Shown: positions 27,251-38,940 of the stretch, in pieces
Layout: every line of letters begins with the position of its first letter
How positions within the stretch are numbered: the stretch's first letter is position 1
DNA from: Neocallimastix lanati (nom. inval.)
Taxonomy: Eukaryota; Neocallimastigomycota; Neocallimastigomycetes; Neocallimastigales; Neocallimastigaceae
Assembly: GCA_016946835.1 (NCBI GenBank)
Contig: JACVTC010000181.1
Span: 27,501 to 91,500 of the forward strand
Direction: 5' to 3'
DNA length: 64,000 nucleotides
Translations under genes and position numbers: made by a program
Notes under the pieces: generated by a model
The model's input: the letters and a program-made list of their open reading frames with translations, nothing else
What the model was told of the DNA's origin: nothing
Database searches by the model: none

Positions 27251-27843
27251 CAGAACAATGGTTCGCTGCTGCTCGTGATGCCGTAGATGCTATTTGTGCC
27301 ACTGGGGCTAATAATAATATTTTAATTCCAAGGAAAATGCTTATACCGGGGGCTCATTCATGGAACGAATCCTATTATGGTACGGCAAATGCTCAGGCGG
27401 CTCTTCCGATACTTCAGTTCAAAAGAAAAAAGAATATTATGTTTGAGGTTCATCAATACTTTGATTCTGATTAATTCGGGTACTCGTGCTCTGCTCAATG
27501 CATTAGATCTTCCCTGTGATAAATTATTTGTTAATTGGGTTAATTGGTTAAATAAAAATAATTTGAAAGGTTTTGTTGGTGATCTTGGAGGAGCAGTTAA
27601 TAGTGGCTGTAAATCTTGTATTGAGGAAGCCATTTCTTACTTAAAAAAAAAAAAAAATTCATCTCATATCGTTGGATGGACTTAGTGGGCTGCTGGACCC
27701 TGGTGGAGTTAATTATATGTTTTCCATTGAACCAAAAGGAAATTCCTTTCCCCAGAACAAATGTTATGGTTAAGCACTCACTTTGCTGGTAAAAAAAAAC
27801 TAATGGAGATAATAATAATAATAATAACAACAACAACAACAAC

Positions 27844-27890
<47 letters not shown>

Positions 27891-28194
27891 TAATAACAAT
27901 AACAACAAAAATAATATTAATAATTTAGGAAATAATTCAAACTATTGTAATGGATGTACCGTCACCAGTAAAGGTAGTGATGGATCTCAATGGGGTTGGG
28001 AAAATGGAAAATCCTGTAGAATAAATAGTACTAAATGTTCTGGTAGTAAAACTTCCAATAATAATAATAATAATAAAAACATGAAATGTGCAGCCTAATA
28101 TGCTCAATGTGGTGGTCCCAGATTTAAAGGTCCAACTTGTTGTCTGGTAGGAAAATGTGTTCAAGTCAGTCAGTGGTACAATCAATGTCAATAA
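27250..28194 (+). pseudogene. GH5 endoglucanase C-terminal half with WGWEN module and CBM1, pseudogene (copy 2)
   Basis: Starts inside the catalytic domain just after the NEP motif (EQWFAAARDAVD) and runs through an EVHQYFDSD-like segment (27450) and GFVGDLGG. In this copy the nucleophile position reads GAT (Asp) instead of Glu, which would itself abolish catalysis. Then come an Asn-rich linker (27810-27940), a Cys-rich module (27943-28040; CNGCTVTSKGSDGSQWGWEN, then KSCRINSTKC) resembling CBM10 or the fungal dockerin, and a CBM1 ending WYNQCQ (stop 28192-28194). A stop interrupts the CBM1 start and frameshifts occur in the catalytic part. It lies head-on against an ankyrin fragment. If the WGWEN module is a dockerin, the parent enzyme would have been a cellulosome component. 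Confidence 0.85.
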
Positions 28195-28571
28195 ATTTCA
28201 CTACAAAAAAAAAAATTAAAGCTTTTTATAATATAATATAAAAAAAAAAAAACAATAAATAAAACACTTCAAAATAAAACTAAAATAAAATTATATATAT
28301 TAATAGTTTTTTAAATTTATACAATTAAATGTAAAAATAAAAAAATTATAATTATTTTAAAAAAATAATTTTATTAATTTTATTTTTAATTATAATATTG
28401 TTATTAATTTTTATATTTTAAAAAAATAATAAAATAAATAAAATGGTTGATTGTATAACTATGCTATATTGTTCAACTATCTATCTTAAACTATTATGGA
28501 TATATGTGTGTGTATGCTGTTGATTGTTAATCAATGATATAATTTGATACAAAAAAAAAAAAAATAATAAT
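28195..28571. other. 3' flank of GH5 copy 2
   Basis: Non-coding. It matches the flank of copy 1 in its first 50 bp and again at 28453-28556, so the duplication of GH5 carried more than 1 kb. It ends at the LTR element D. Confidence 0.7.
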
Positions 28572-28766
28572 TGTTAGAATATGTGAAATGTATGAAAAAT
28601 AAGCTTTAAATGTATTGAAACATATTGTAATATAAATAATGTATAAGCCACAATGTATTAATATAAAAGCATTTAATTTAGAATAATTAAGTGCTAGTAA
28701 CTCTTTATCATAAAATATATTAATAAATTGACATAATTAAAAACCATGAATTCATTACTCTTAACA
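28572..28766 (+). repeat. 5' LTR of element D
   Basis: 195 bp, TG...CA ends. Confidence 0.85.
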
Positions 28767-28837
28767 GATTAAGAGTCTCATCTGACTCTTAAAAAGATTC
28801 ATAGCAAAAGAATCTTTTTCCTGAAACAATATTATGT

Positions 28838-28876
<39 letters not shown>

Positions 28877-30511
28877 TGAATTTTAAATTATGATAAAGGT
28901 TGCTCATATGTCAATTTTTAAGATGACTAATAAAACTGATAACTGATCAAAATGATCAAGACAGAAAAATTGAAGAAACTCGTAAAATATAAAACTGTTA
29001 ATAAAAGAAGTTATTTCAGGATTAGTAAAACTCAAAAAAAATATAAAAATATTTATTTAAAAAGAAAAAACACGTATAAACGTATATAAAAGAAAATTAT
29101 ATATCTTCATACTAGAGACTCTTAATTGAAATTATAATTTGATATTTTAACAAATAAGCTTTTGGCTATTAGTAATATAATATCTATACATGAAGGAATC
29201 TAATATGTGATGGACTATTTCGGCCCCATGAATATACAAAACATATTATTTAAAGTATAGTTATTTTAACGCGTATTTATAAATATCAAACGCGTATATA
29301 TAAATATAAACTACAATAATGGAGGAATCTATATGTCAGAGACCTCATATAAAATAATTAATATATAATATCCCAAATATTTAAGGGAAATATAATAGAA
29401 TGGTAATTCCTAGGGTACATTCTAACAATAATAATATTATTAAACCTAGCGTGAAATAGGTTTAAATAAAAAAAAAATTATTTAATATAATCAAAATACA
29501 AATCTTCGTGATGAAAGGTATAATAAAATAATAAATATAACCATGAGTTATATAAAAATGGATGATGTTTATCCATCTATAAACTATACTTATTTATTAC
29601 AGAATATTTAAAATTATTAAAATTTTATAATTAATATTTTAATGATGAGAAAATTCAAATATATAAAATTCTTTTTAGAAATTTGTATTATAGGGGAAAG
29701 TAGGAAAAATAAAATACAAATTATAAAAATATAAAAGAAAATAAAAATATTAAAGAGAAGTTACTTAACTGATTCTTTGAGCTAATTATTTGAAAATAAT
29801 ATTTATCTTGAAATGAATAAAATAGCCTAATAGCGAAAATTAACTAAAGTTAACCTTTAAGAAAGAATTAACTGAAATAGTGAATATTAATAAATTATGA
29901 AACAATTTATATTATTACTAATAAGTTTAAATGACTAAAATAATATAATTAATTATAAATACAATCAATTTTAATACCCCAAGATTATGATTTATCAAAT
30001 GTACCAATATATAATTAACAATTTATTTTAATAGTTATCGCTAAAACTACAAAACGAAAATATATAAAAGTTAACGCTAATCTATAAAGCGGATTAAAAT
30101 TGAAAGTGATGTAAAATCCAATATATAAGAGGTATTCACACAAATTGAGATGGTATAATATCATCCTTCAAGAGAAAGGTTTCCATCATATAAATGGTAA
30201 TATATAAACCATATACTATAAGAGATGTTTTAGATACATCTAATATTAATGGTGTAATAATATTAAATATTTAGTTTTAGGGAGATAAATATATTTAAGA
30301 AATTATTTTAGCAATATTTAAATTAAATTAAATAATTAATATAACATAAAAAATATTTTATTCATGTAAAATTAGAGGTTAATTTAGGATAGAAATATAT
30401 ATAATAGTTTAATAATATCAAGTTAATAGTGTAAAATAGGTTAATTTTATATACACATATTCACCAGTACACCAATTTATTCATTATAGAATAACTAGGT
30501 TTAAGGGGGAA

Positions 30512-30945
<434 letters not shown>

Positions 30946-31927
30946 TAAATAAAAAATTAAATATTAAATAATAATATAAAAGAAACAAAATTATTTTAAT
31001 TGTATAAACTAATTAAATTTCATAAATATTTGTATTACTAATAAGAAAATTTTATATTTATTATTATTAATATATATAAATGAATAATTTTGTAAATTTA
31101 TACAATTAAATGTAAAAAAAATAATAATAATAATAATATTTTTAATTATAATAATATTTTTTAATTTTAATATTGTTATTAATTTTTATATTTATAAAAA
31201 AAAAAAAAAAATAAAATAAATAAAAATTAATAATAATAATAAAACGTTTAATAAAATTATCATATTTTATAGCTTGAATAAGCAGCAATAAAATTATTTA
31301 TTATATAATTTTTTTATATTTATGTTTTTATTTTTGGACTATTTCATAATAAAACTAAAAATATTGATAATATTTAATAATTTAAATTATTAATAATTAA
31401 AAATTAAAATTATTATATAAAAATTAATATTAACAAATTAAAAAAAAAAAAAAAAAAAGACCTTTTAACCTTTTAAATGTCTAATTATCTCTCTCTCTCT
31501 TTTCATTATCTTATTATTAAAGCTATATATATATATATAAATAAAAGAAATAATAATAAATTTTAAATCCCTTTTTTAATTTTTTATTTTTATTTTTATT
31601 TTTATTTGATTTATTATTTAAATGTAAATGGATACCTATATTTTTTAAAAATTTTAAAATTTATTAATTAAACTTTATGTATCTATTTATAATAAAATAT
31701 TAAATCATTTAAAAAATATTTAATTTTTATTTTTACTATTATTACTAGAAATATTAATAGATAATAACTAATAACTAAAACTATTTAATTTGAAATGCAT
31801 AATCTTTTTTTTATCTTTTTTTATTTTTTTTTTTATGTTTTCAACTTCTTATATTTTTACATGAAAAATACCATATATATATATAATTAATAAATTAAGG
31901 ATTTTTTTTTTTTTTTTATTGCTTTCA
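30946..31927. repeat. ANK-unit 3' flank module (copy 3)
   Basis: The fullest copy with its left part: AACAAAATTATTTTAATTGT, TTGTATTACTAATAAGAAAA, TTGAATAAGCAGCAATAAAA, GACTATTTCATAATAAAACT, the A tract, GACCTTTTAA, CTCTCTCTCT, TTATTATTAAAGCTATAT, TACTAGAAATATTAATAGAT, and a T tract directly before the ANK3 tail. It is matched almost in order at 59.69-60.48 kb. No gene. Confidence 0.8.
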
Positions 31928-33532
31928 TTAATATTTGTAATAATTGTAATAATATTTTCTTGAATATGGATATTTCCTAATATTTCTAAAATTATATTCA
32001 CGTTTGATATATTCTTTATTTATATCTGCTCCATGTTCCACCAAGCATTCTACTAAATCTTTATTTCCACCTTCACTTGCCATAAATAATACTGTTTCAC
32101 CATTCCTATATTTTTTATTTATATCTGCTCCATGTTCCACCAAGTATTCAATTAAATCTTTATTTCCAATGAAGCATGCATTAAATAATGGTGTTTCACC
32201 TCTCCGATTTTCTTTATTTATATCTGCTCCATGTTCCACCAAGTATTCTACTAAATCTTTATTTCCACTACTACATGCCATAAATAATACTGTTTCACCA
32301 TCCCAATATTCTTTATTTATATCTGCTCCATGTTCCACAAAATATTCTACTAAATCTTTATTTCTCCTACTACATGCATTAAATAATACGGTTTCACCGC
32401 TCTTATTTTCTTTATTTATATCTGCTCCATGTTCCACCAAGTATTCTACTAAATCTTTATTTCCACTACTACCTGCCAAAAATAATACTGTTTCACCACT
32501 CCGATTTTCTTTATTTATATTTGCTCCATGTTCATGTTCCACCAAGTATTCAACTAAATCTTTATTTTCACTACTACATGCATTAAATAATACTGTTTCA
32601 TCAAACCGATTTTCTTTATTTATATCTGCTCCATGTTCCACCAAGCATTCTACTAATTCTTTATTTCCATTTTTACATACATCAAATAATGGCGTTTCAC
32701 CATCATCATTTTCTTTATTTATATCTATTCCATGTTCCACCAAGTATTCTACTAAATCTTTATTTCCACTTCTACATGCTATAAATAATACTGTTTCATC
32801 ATAACTATATTCTTTATTTATATCAGCTCCAAGTTCCACCAAGTATTCTACTATATCTTTATTTCCACTTTTACATGCATTAAATAATGGTGTTTCACCT
32901 CTCCGATTTTCTTTATTTATATCTGCTCCATGTTCCACCAAGCATTCTACTAAATCTTTATTTCCACTTTTACATGCCATAAATAATACCGATTCACCAT
33001 TTCGATTTTCTTTATTTATATCTGCTCCATGTTCCACCAAGTATTCTACTAAATCTTTATTTCCACTTTCACATGCATAAAATAATGGTGTTTCTTTAAA
33101 CATATTATCTTTATTTATATCTATTCCATGTTCTACTAAATAACATATTAAAGTTTTATTCATATTTTTAATTTCAAAAGTCTTCATATGAGGGAAACTA
33201 TTAAAAAAATTAAAGTTATCTTCACAATCTATTATTATTTTATATTCTTCCTTAGAAATTTCTTGATTTAATTCCTTAATAGGAATAAAAGTTTTATATT
33301 TATATAGATAAATTAATCGTTTAATAAAATCATTATCATAGAACTTTGAATTATCAAAAATGATTTTTAATAACTCCATTTCATTCTCCTTAATTAATAA
33401 TTTTATTAAAGAAGAAGATATATATAAATCATTGTAATTATCATTTATTAGACTCTTTAATCTTTCAGGTGTAAGTTTTTTTTCATTATATTTTTCCAAT
33501 ATTTTATCTTTCTCTCTTATACTATTTTTCAT
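31928..33532 (-). CDS. ankyrin-repeat protein, 534 aa (ANK3)
   Basis: The best intact family member in the window. The ATG at 33530-33532 gives MKNSIREKDKILEKYNEKKL. Residues 1-125 form the shared non-ankyrin cap, ending near the KEEYKIII segment. Twelve ankyrin repeats follow (about residues 130-500), each close to 33 residues with the pattern ETVLFxACxSGNKDLVEYLVEHGADINKE; repeat 7 has two extra residues (EHEHGANINKE). The basic, Tyr-rich tail YIKREYNFRNIRKYPYSRKYYYNYYKY-like end (residues about 507-534) is the family C-terminus and shows the gene is complete. There is no signal peptide or membrane segment. A cytosolic protein-binding scaffold is likely; the ligand is unknown. The TATA-like element is about 235 bp upstream, and a T tract lies just upstream of the ATG on the plus strand. 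Confidence 0.88.
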   Translation of the reverse strand: MKNSIREKDKILEKYNEKKLTPERLKSLINDNYNDLYISSSLIKLLIKENEMELLKIIFDNSKFYDNDFIKRLIYLYKYKTFIPIKELNQEISKEEYKIIIDCEDNFNFFNSFPHMKTFEIKNMNKTLICYLVEHGIDINKDNMFKETPLFYACESGNKDLVEYLVEHGADINKENRNGESVLFMACKSGNKDLVECLVEHGADINKENRRGETPLFNACKSGNKDIVEYLVELGADINKEYSYDETVLFIACRSGNKDLVEYLVEHGIDINKENDDGETPLFDVCKNGNKELVECLVEHGADINKENRFDETVLFNACSSENKDLVEYLVEHEHGANINKENRSGETVLFLAGSSGNKDLVEYLVEHGADINKENKSGETVLFNACSRRNKDLVEYFVEHGADINKEYWDGETVLFMACSSGNKDLVEYLVEHGADINKENRRGETPLFNACFIGNKDLIEYLVEHGADINKKYRNGETVLFMASEGGNKDLVECLVEHGADINKEYIKREYNFRNIRKYPYSRKYYYNYYKY

Positions 33533-33765
33533 TTTTTTTTTATTTGCTACTCTGCTTTTTTTTTTTTATTTTATTTTATTTTATTAATACCTTTTTATTA
33601 TTAATTTTTATTTTCTTAATAAATAAAAATATGTATAAAAATATTTTTTAAAGATACATTTTTAAATATTTTAATTAAATATATATATATATATAATAAA
33701 ATTATATAATAAAATTAAAAATAAAATAATAAAAAGAAAAAAGAAAAAAAATAAAAAGAAAAAAA

Positions 33766-33787
33766 AGTGACCTTTATATAGACTGAT
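33766..33787 (-). promoter_or_regulatory. TATA-like conserved element upstream of ANK3
   Basis: The minus strand reads TCAGTCTATATAAAGGTCAC followed by T. One base differs from the copies that read GGTCACC. Confidence 0.55.
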
Positions 33788-34819
33788 TAATAAAAAAAAA
33801 ATAAATAAAAAATAATAAAAAAAAAATAAATAAAAAATATTTTAAATAGTTAAAAAATTAAATCAATTAAAAATTTAATTGAAAAAAAATTATATTAAAA
33901 ATTTATCATTTGCCCATAAAAAATAATATTTTATAATTTTTTATTGATTAATAAAAAATAATATTTAATATTCAATAATTATTATTATTTTTTATTATTA
34001 TTTATTTATTATTAATAATATTTAATTATTATTAATTATTATTTTTTATTATTTATTATTATTAATAAAACTATTTTTGGATGTTTTACAGTTGATAATT
34101 TTTTATTGATTAATAAAAAATAATATTTAATATATAAAATAATATTTAATAATAATTATAATTTATATTTATTAAGTATTTTTGGATGTTTTAGAGTTGA
34201 TAATTTTTTTGGACTTTTTCATTTATAAAAAATAAAAAAATATTTAAAAATATTTAAAAATATTTAAATAATTAAAATTATAATTATTATATAAAATTAA
34301 TAGCAATCAATAAATTAAAAAAAATCAAAAAAAAGAAAAGGACATTATAAATCTCTCTCTCTTATTATTAAAGCTCTATCTATATAAAAATAAAAATAAA
34401 AATAAAAGAAATAATAATAAATTTTAAATCTCTTTTCTAATTTTTTATTTTTATTTTTATTTATTTATATTTTATTTTTATTTACTTATATTTTATTTTT
34501 ATTTATTTATATTTTATTTTTATTTATTTATATTTTATTTTTATTTATTTATATTTTATTTTTATTTATTTTATTTTATTTTTATTTATTTATATTTTAT
34601 TTTTATTTATTTAAATTTAATTTTTATTTTTTTTTGCCTAAAAAATTTTACTATTAAATTTTTTATTTAATTAATTTTAATACTAATCAAAAATAAATAA
34701 ATAAATAATAAATAATTAAATAAATAATCTATAAAAAATAAATAAAATATAAATAAATAAATAATTAATAAAAAATAATAAGAGTATTTATTAATAAATA
34801 AATAATAAACAATAAATAA
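33788..34819. other. ANK3 upstream flank and satellite border
   Basis: Non-coding. It contains a doubled TTTTTGGATGTTTTA-GAGTTGATAATTTT phrase (34073-34115 and 34180-34210) also found at 58.31 kb, the TTATTATTAAAGCTCT repeat (34.36 kb), a tandem of ATTTTTATTTATTTATATTTT units (34440-34640), and ATAATCTATAAAAAATAAAT followed by TAAGAGTATTTATTAATAAAT (34725-34798). The last part is the uninterrupted version of the site holding a solo LTR at 59.04 kb. Confidence 0.65.
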
Positions 34820-37137
34820 TGATATAAAATGAAATATTCAAACCTTAATTAATATAAAATTAGTTTTATTATTCAAACATAAATTAATGTCATAAATCAC
34901 ATATAAATCTAATGATTTTACAACAATTTATTACAATAATTATTAATTTATTATTAATATTGTAATAACCAATAAATTATATTTATAACATTCTAAAAAG
35001 TATAAAAAAAGGTAATTATATTAAATTTGAAAAGAATACTTTTGATCTTATAATAAAATCCCTCTAACAAAGATGTAATTATAAAATACAAATAAGTATT
35101 TATTTTGTATAAATTCATGTGTCTAATTATTGATATTTTCAAATAAGTATTTATTAACATATATTTTTGAAAGATTAAGAGTCTCAGTCTCATTCGATTG
35201 AATAAAACGAAAAAGCAAAGTATACCATTATATATAAGAATAGAATATTATTCAAATAATACAATATTTAAAACCATTACGATACTGATTATTTCTTATT
35301 TATTTATATATTTAATATTTCATTTATCTTATATTATTTATTAATATATGACCAAATAAAAAAAAAAAAATTATACACAAATATATCACCAAGACATCAG
35401 TGATATGATGAAAATATTAGTAAAAATATCCAATATGATTCAATTAAAATTAAAAGATATAAAAAAAAAAAAAAAATTTCATCTTCATTCTTAAACTGAA
35501 AATAGAAACAAAATTGATAGTTACGAAATTCAATCAATAATAAAATATTAAATATGTCAGCTATACAGTTTAAATGAAATTATAAAAAAATGTCAGCTAT
35601 ACAATATAAGCTGAAAATAAAATTTAAAACTTTCAACTATATAACAACGTATACTGAAAACAAAATTTAATATAAATTAATCATTATATTAATATTTTAG
35701 TATAATTAAACATATAACCAATTTTCTTAATAATACTTTGTATAGATTAAAATATTAAATATTTGCCTATTGTAGTTAGATTAGAATATAAAAATAGAAA
35801 CTAGTAATAATATTTTATAAAATTAATTAAAAGATAAAATAATAATATCAATATTATCAAATCAATATTCTTCAAAATATAAATTAAAATAATAATAATG
35901 TAAAGATTCATTACAAATAATAAATTAAATCAATCACGACATGATTATACAACTACACTGATTAGATTTTATTCAATATAAATTAAATAAATTTAAAAAA
36001 AAAAAAAAAAAATAGGAAAACTTTAAATTAAAAATTAATCATACAAATTAAAATGATTCATGAGATGCAAACAAATAATATTGAATTAGAGAAATGACTT
36101 AATTTTATAGGTTATATAGAATAAAAATATTAAACATTCACCAATAAATAAAAACTATAAATTTTAAAACAGTCACTTCTCTATCATATATCAATCTTTA
36201 TTATTTATATTAATAGCTGTTGATATGATGGCTATAAATAATAGAAATTAATATCAATAAAATAAGTTACAATAATCATTAATAAATTAAGCAAATTTAC
36301 TTGTTATTAAAAATAGAATATATAAATATATATCTTAGATCATTCAAATTTAAAAATTAAATTAACTTAAAAAAAAAAATATAATAGTATTCAAAATAAA
36401 ATTGAAGTTTCTTAAAAATACTTATTTAAAAAATTTAAGCAAATTACTTTAAAATCGATCATATCTTTTTAATTAAAACAATTTATATATTCTTTAAAAA
36501 AAAAAAAAAAAAAAAAATTTAAGCAAAAAAGCCGAGAATGAGAAACGACTCCAGAAATCAAATCCTTGTCATCTTCGAAAATAATTTCTCTACAAAAAGG
36601 GTTTTCTTTTAATTACTCGGAAAACTTTAATCATGTCACTGAATTGAACATAGAAAATTTCCATAACAGGAAAACAACTATCTTTGTACCTCCTAAACCA
36701 TCAATAATTTAGATGAATATATGTATAAGTTCACCAAAGGTCAAAAAGCTAAAGAAAGAAAGATATAAAAAGAAAATTTAGATAATTATATCATAGACAA
36801 ATTTGACTCTTCTCTTGTCTTTGATACTAACACAAATGAAAAGGATATTAGAAAATGATATCCAAGTAAAATGGATCATTACGAATAGCCTTGGAAGTAA
36901 AAAAACTAAGGAAATTCTGAAAGGTTCATAACAAAACAGCCTTTCTACTATGGAACTTCCTTCAGGAATCCTTTACTCTTGGAGAAGAACACAGGAAAAT
37001 GATATTAAGAAAATAAAAATTTATGTTTTAAAATTTGACATTAATGGAGATATACATATTTTTTTCTAGCTACACTTCAAAATATGTTAGATGAGCTAGC
37101 TAGAAATTATTGATTTCAATATTTCTATTCTATATTA
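34820..37137 (+). mobile_element. truncated copia-like LTR element (element E)
   Basis: Unique sequence begins at about 34820 beyond the satellite border. A candidate 5' LTR (34820-35172, starting TGATATAAAATG) is followed directly by the same primer-binding site GATTAAGAGTCTCA (35173-35186) as elements A to D. Then comes a leader of about 1.3 kb without coding signal, and a gag-like region of higher GC (about 36530-37100). Short matches to the gag of element A are visible there, such as NYSENFN against SYSENFN and KWII-NSLG in both. No protease, integrase, RT or 3' LTR is present: the element stops at 37137, exactly where a truncated ankyrin gene begins. It is broken in several places. Age cannot be estimated with one LTR. 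Confidence 0.65.
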
Positions 37138-38208
37138 AAAGTATTCAACTAAATCCTTATTTCCACGTTCACATACGTCAAATAATATTGACTCACCATT
37201 CCAATATTCTTTATTTATATCTGCTCCATGTTCCACCAAGTATTTTACTAAATCTTTATTTCCACTTCTACATGCCATATATAATACTGTTTTACCATAT
37301 CGCTTTCCTTTATTTATATCTGCTCCATGTTCCACCAAGTATTTTACTAAATCATTATTTCTATTACTACATGCAGTAAGCAATACTGTTTCACCATTTC
37401 GATTATTTTTATTTATGTCTGCTCCATGCTCCACCATGTATTCAATTAAATTTTTGTTTTCACTTCTACATGCAATAAACAATACTGTTTCACCATTTTG
37501 ATTTTTTTTATTTACATCTGCTCCATGTTTCACCAAGAATTCTACTAAATTTTTATTTCCACTTTTACATGCATCAAATAATTGTGTTTCTCTATTATCA
37601 TTTTCTTTATTTATATCTGCTCCATGTTTTACCAAATATTCTACTAAATCTTTATTTCCACTTTTACATGAAATAAATAATACTGTTTCACCATATTTAT
37701 TTTCTTTATTTATATCTGCTCCATGTTTCACCAAGTATTCTACTAAATTTTTATTTCCACTTTTAACTGCGTAAAATAATGGTGTTTCTATAAACATATT
37801 ATCATTATTTATATCTATTCCATGTTCTATTAAATAATATATTAAAATTTTATTTATATTTTTAATTTTTAAATTCCAACTATAACTGAACCTATTATAA
37901 CCTATTATTATTTTATATTCTTCGTTAGAGATTTCTTGATTTAATTCTTTTGTAGAAATAAAAGTTTTATATTTATATCGATAAATTAATTGTTTAATAA
38001 ATTCATCATCATAAAACTTTAAATTATCAAAAATAATTTTTAATAACTCCATTTCATCCTTTTTAATTAATGATTTTATTAAATAAGAAGATATATTATC
38101 TAAATAATTGTGATTATCATTTATTAGACTCTTTAATCTTTCAGATGTAAGTTTTTTTTTATCATATTCTTCCAATATTTTATCTTTCTCTCTTATACTG
38201 TTTTTCAT
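37138..38208 (-). pseudogene. ankyrin-repeat gene truncated at its 3' end (ANK4)
   Basis: Starts normally at ATG 38206-38208 (MKNSIREKDKILEEYDKKKL). The cap (about 130 residues) and about seven ankyrin repeats are open. The reading frame then stops in mid-repeat (DLVEYF) at a TAA contributed by the flanking element E sequence. The family tail is missing. The first roughly 290 residues are almost identical to ANK5 (52280-55264), and so is the upstream region, so this is one half of a recent segmental duplication. A stable truncated protein is possible; loss of function is more likely. Confidence 0.8.
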
Positions 38209-38301
38209 TTTTTTTTTTTTTTTTTATTTGCTACTCTGCTTTTTTTTTTTTTTTATTTTATAAATACCTTTTTGTTATTAATTTTTATTTTAAGGAAAAA
38301 A

Positions 38302-38323
38302 GGTGACCTTTACATAGACTGAT
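38302..38323 (-). promoter_or_regulatory. TATA-like conserved element upstream of ANK4
   Basis: The minus strand reads ATCAGTCTATGTAAAGGTCA and then CC, about 95 bp upstream of the ATG, closer than in ANK1 to ANK3. Confidence 0.55.
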
Positions 38324-38534
38324 AAATAAAAAAAAATAAATAAAAAAAATAAAAAAAAAAATATTTTAAATATTTTAAATATTTTAAATATTTAAAAAAT
38401 TAAATCAATTAAAAATTTAATACTTATAAAATATTATTTTTTATGTCCAAATGATAAATTTTTTAATATAATTTTTTAATTATTATTTATTATTATCCAA
38501 GTTCATATAATTATTATTTATTATTATCAAAGTT

Positions 38535-38561
38535 TATATAATTATTATTATTATTATTATT

Positions 38562-38598
<37 letters not shown>

Positions 38599-38600
38599 TG

Positions 38601-38644
<44 letters not shown>

Positions 38645-38663
38645 TGTTATTATTATTATTATT
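38535..38663. repeat. ATT microsatellite with TTTGTT interruptions
   Basis: ATT units interrupted by ATTTGTTATT. It is matched at 55565-55663 in the duplicated block. Confidence 0.9.
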
Positions 38664-38689
38664 GATAAAAAAAAAATTTTTTTTTTATA

Positions 38690-38870
38690 GACTGAAGACT
38701 TTTTGTCTTCCCCTTATGTTAATATGGGTGTTATGTTTTAACTGCCATACTGGTTCGGCGTCGGTACTCGCAACTCCCCATAAGCAAAGAAACTCCATAT
38801 AGAAGCACTCTACGCGATCCTCAAAGGGAAAGCAAAGCCCACTACAGGTGGCAACTTGCCATCCCACTTT
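38690..38870. other. GC-rich segment of unknown identity (short copy)
   Basis: Starts with a hairpin GAAGAC-TTTTT-GTCTTC (38694-38710) and TTAATATGGGTGTTATG. From 38744 follows a stretch of roughly 50 percent GC, beginning GCCATACTGGTTCGGCGTCG and containing CATAAGCAAAGAAACTCCAT and a hairpin GGTGGC-AACTT-GCCATC (38848-38864). It stands out sharply from the AT background. The same sequence, about 90 percent identical by eye, begins at 57875. I do not recognise it as rRNA, tRNA, snRNA or a known coding domain. Confidence 0.7.
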
Positions 38871-38897
38871 TTCATTATAAAAACTAAAGAAAAAAAT

Positions 38898-38940
<43 letters not shown>

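Noticed and set aside
32004-32804. Long plus-strand open frames opposite the ankyrin genes (also at 17-20, 52-54 and 61-64 kb)
   Set aside because: They are antisense readings of the 99-bp repeat, kept open because the repeat recurs in phase; the minus strand carries the ankyrin consensus.
38685-38900. 71-codon minus-strand frame across the GC-rich segment, and its counterpart at 57901-58125
   Set aside because: The two are not consistently similar as proteins over their length and resemble no domain I know; low stop frequency is expected in a GC-richer stretch.
38880-38940. Poly-A tail marking the short GC-rich copy as a retrocopy
   Set aside because: A tracts of this size occur in many non-coding places here, and the duplication also includes the promoter and the antisense ANK4 gene, which a retrocopy would not.
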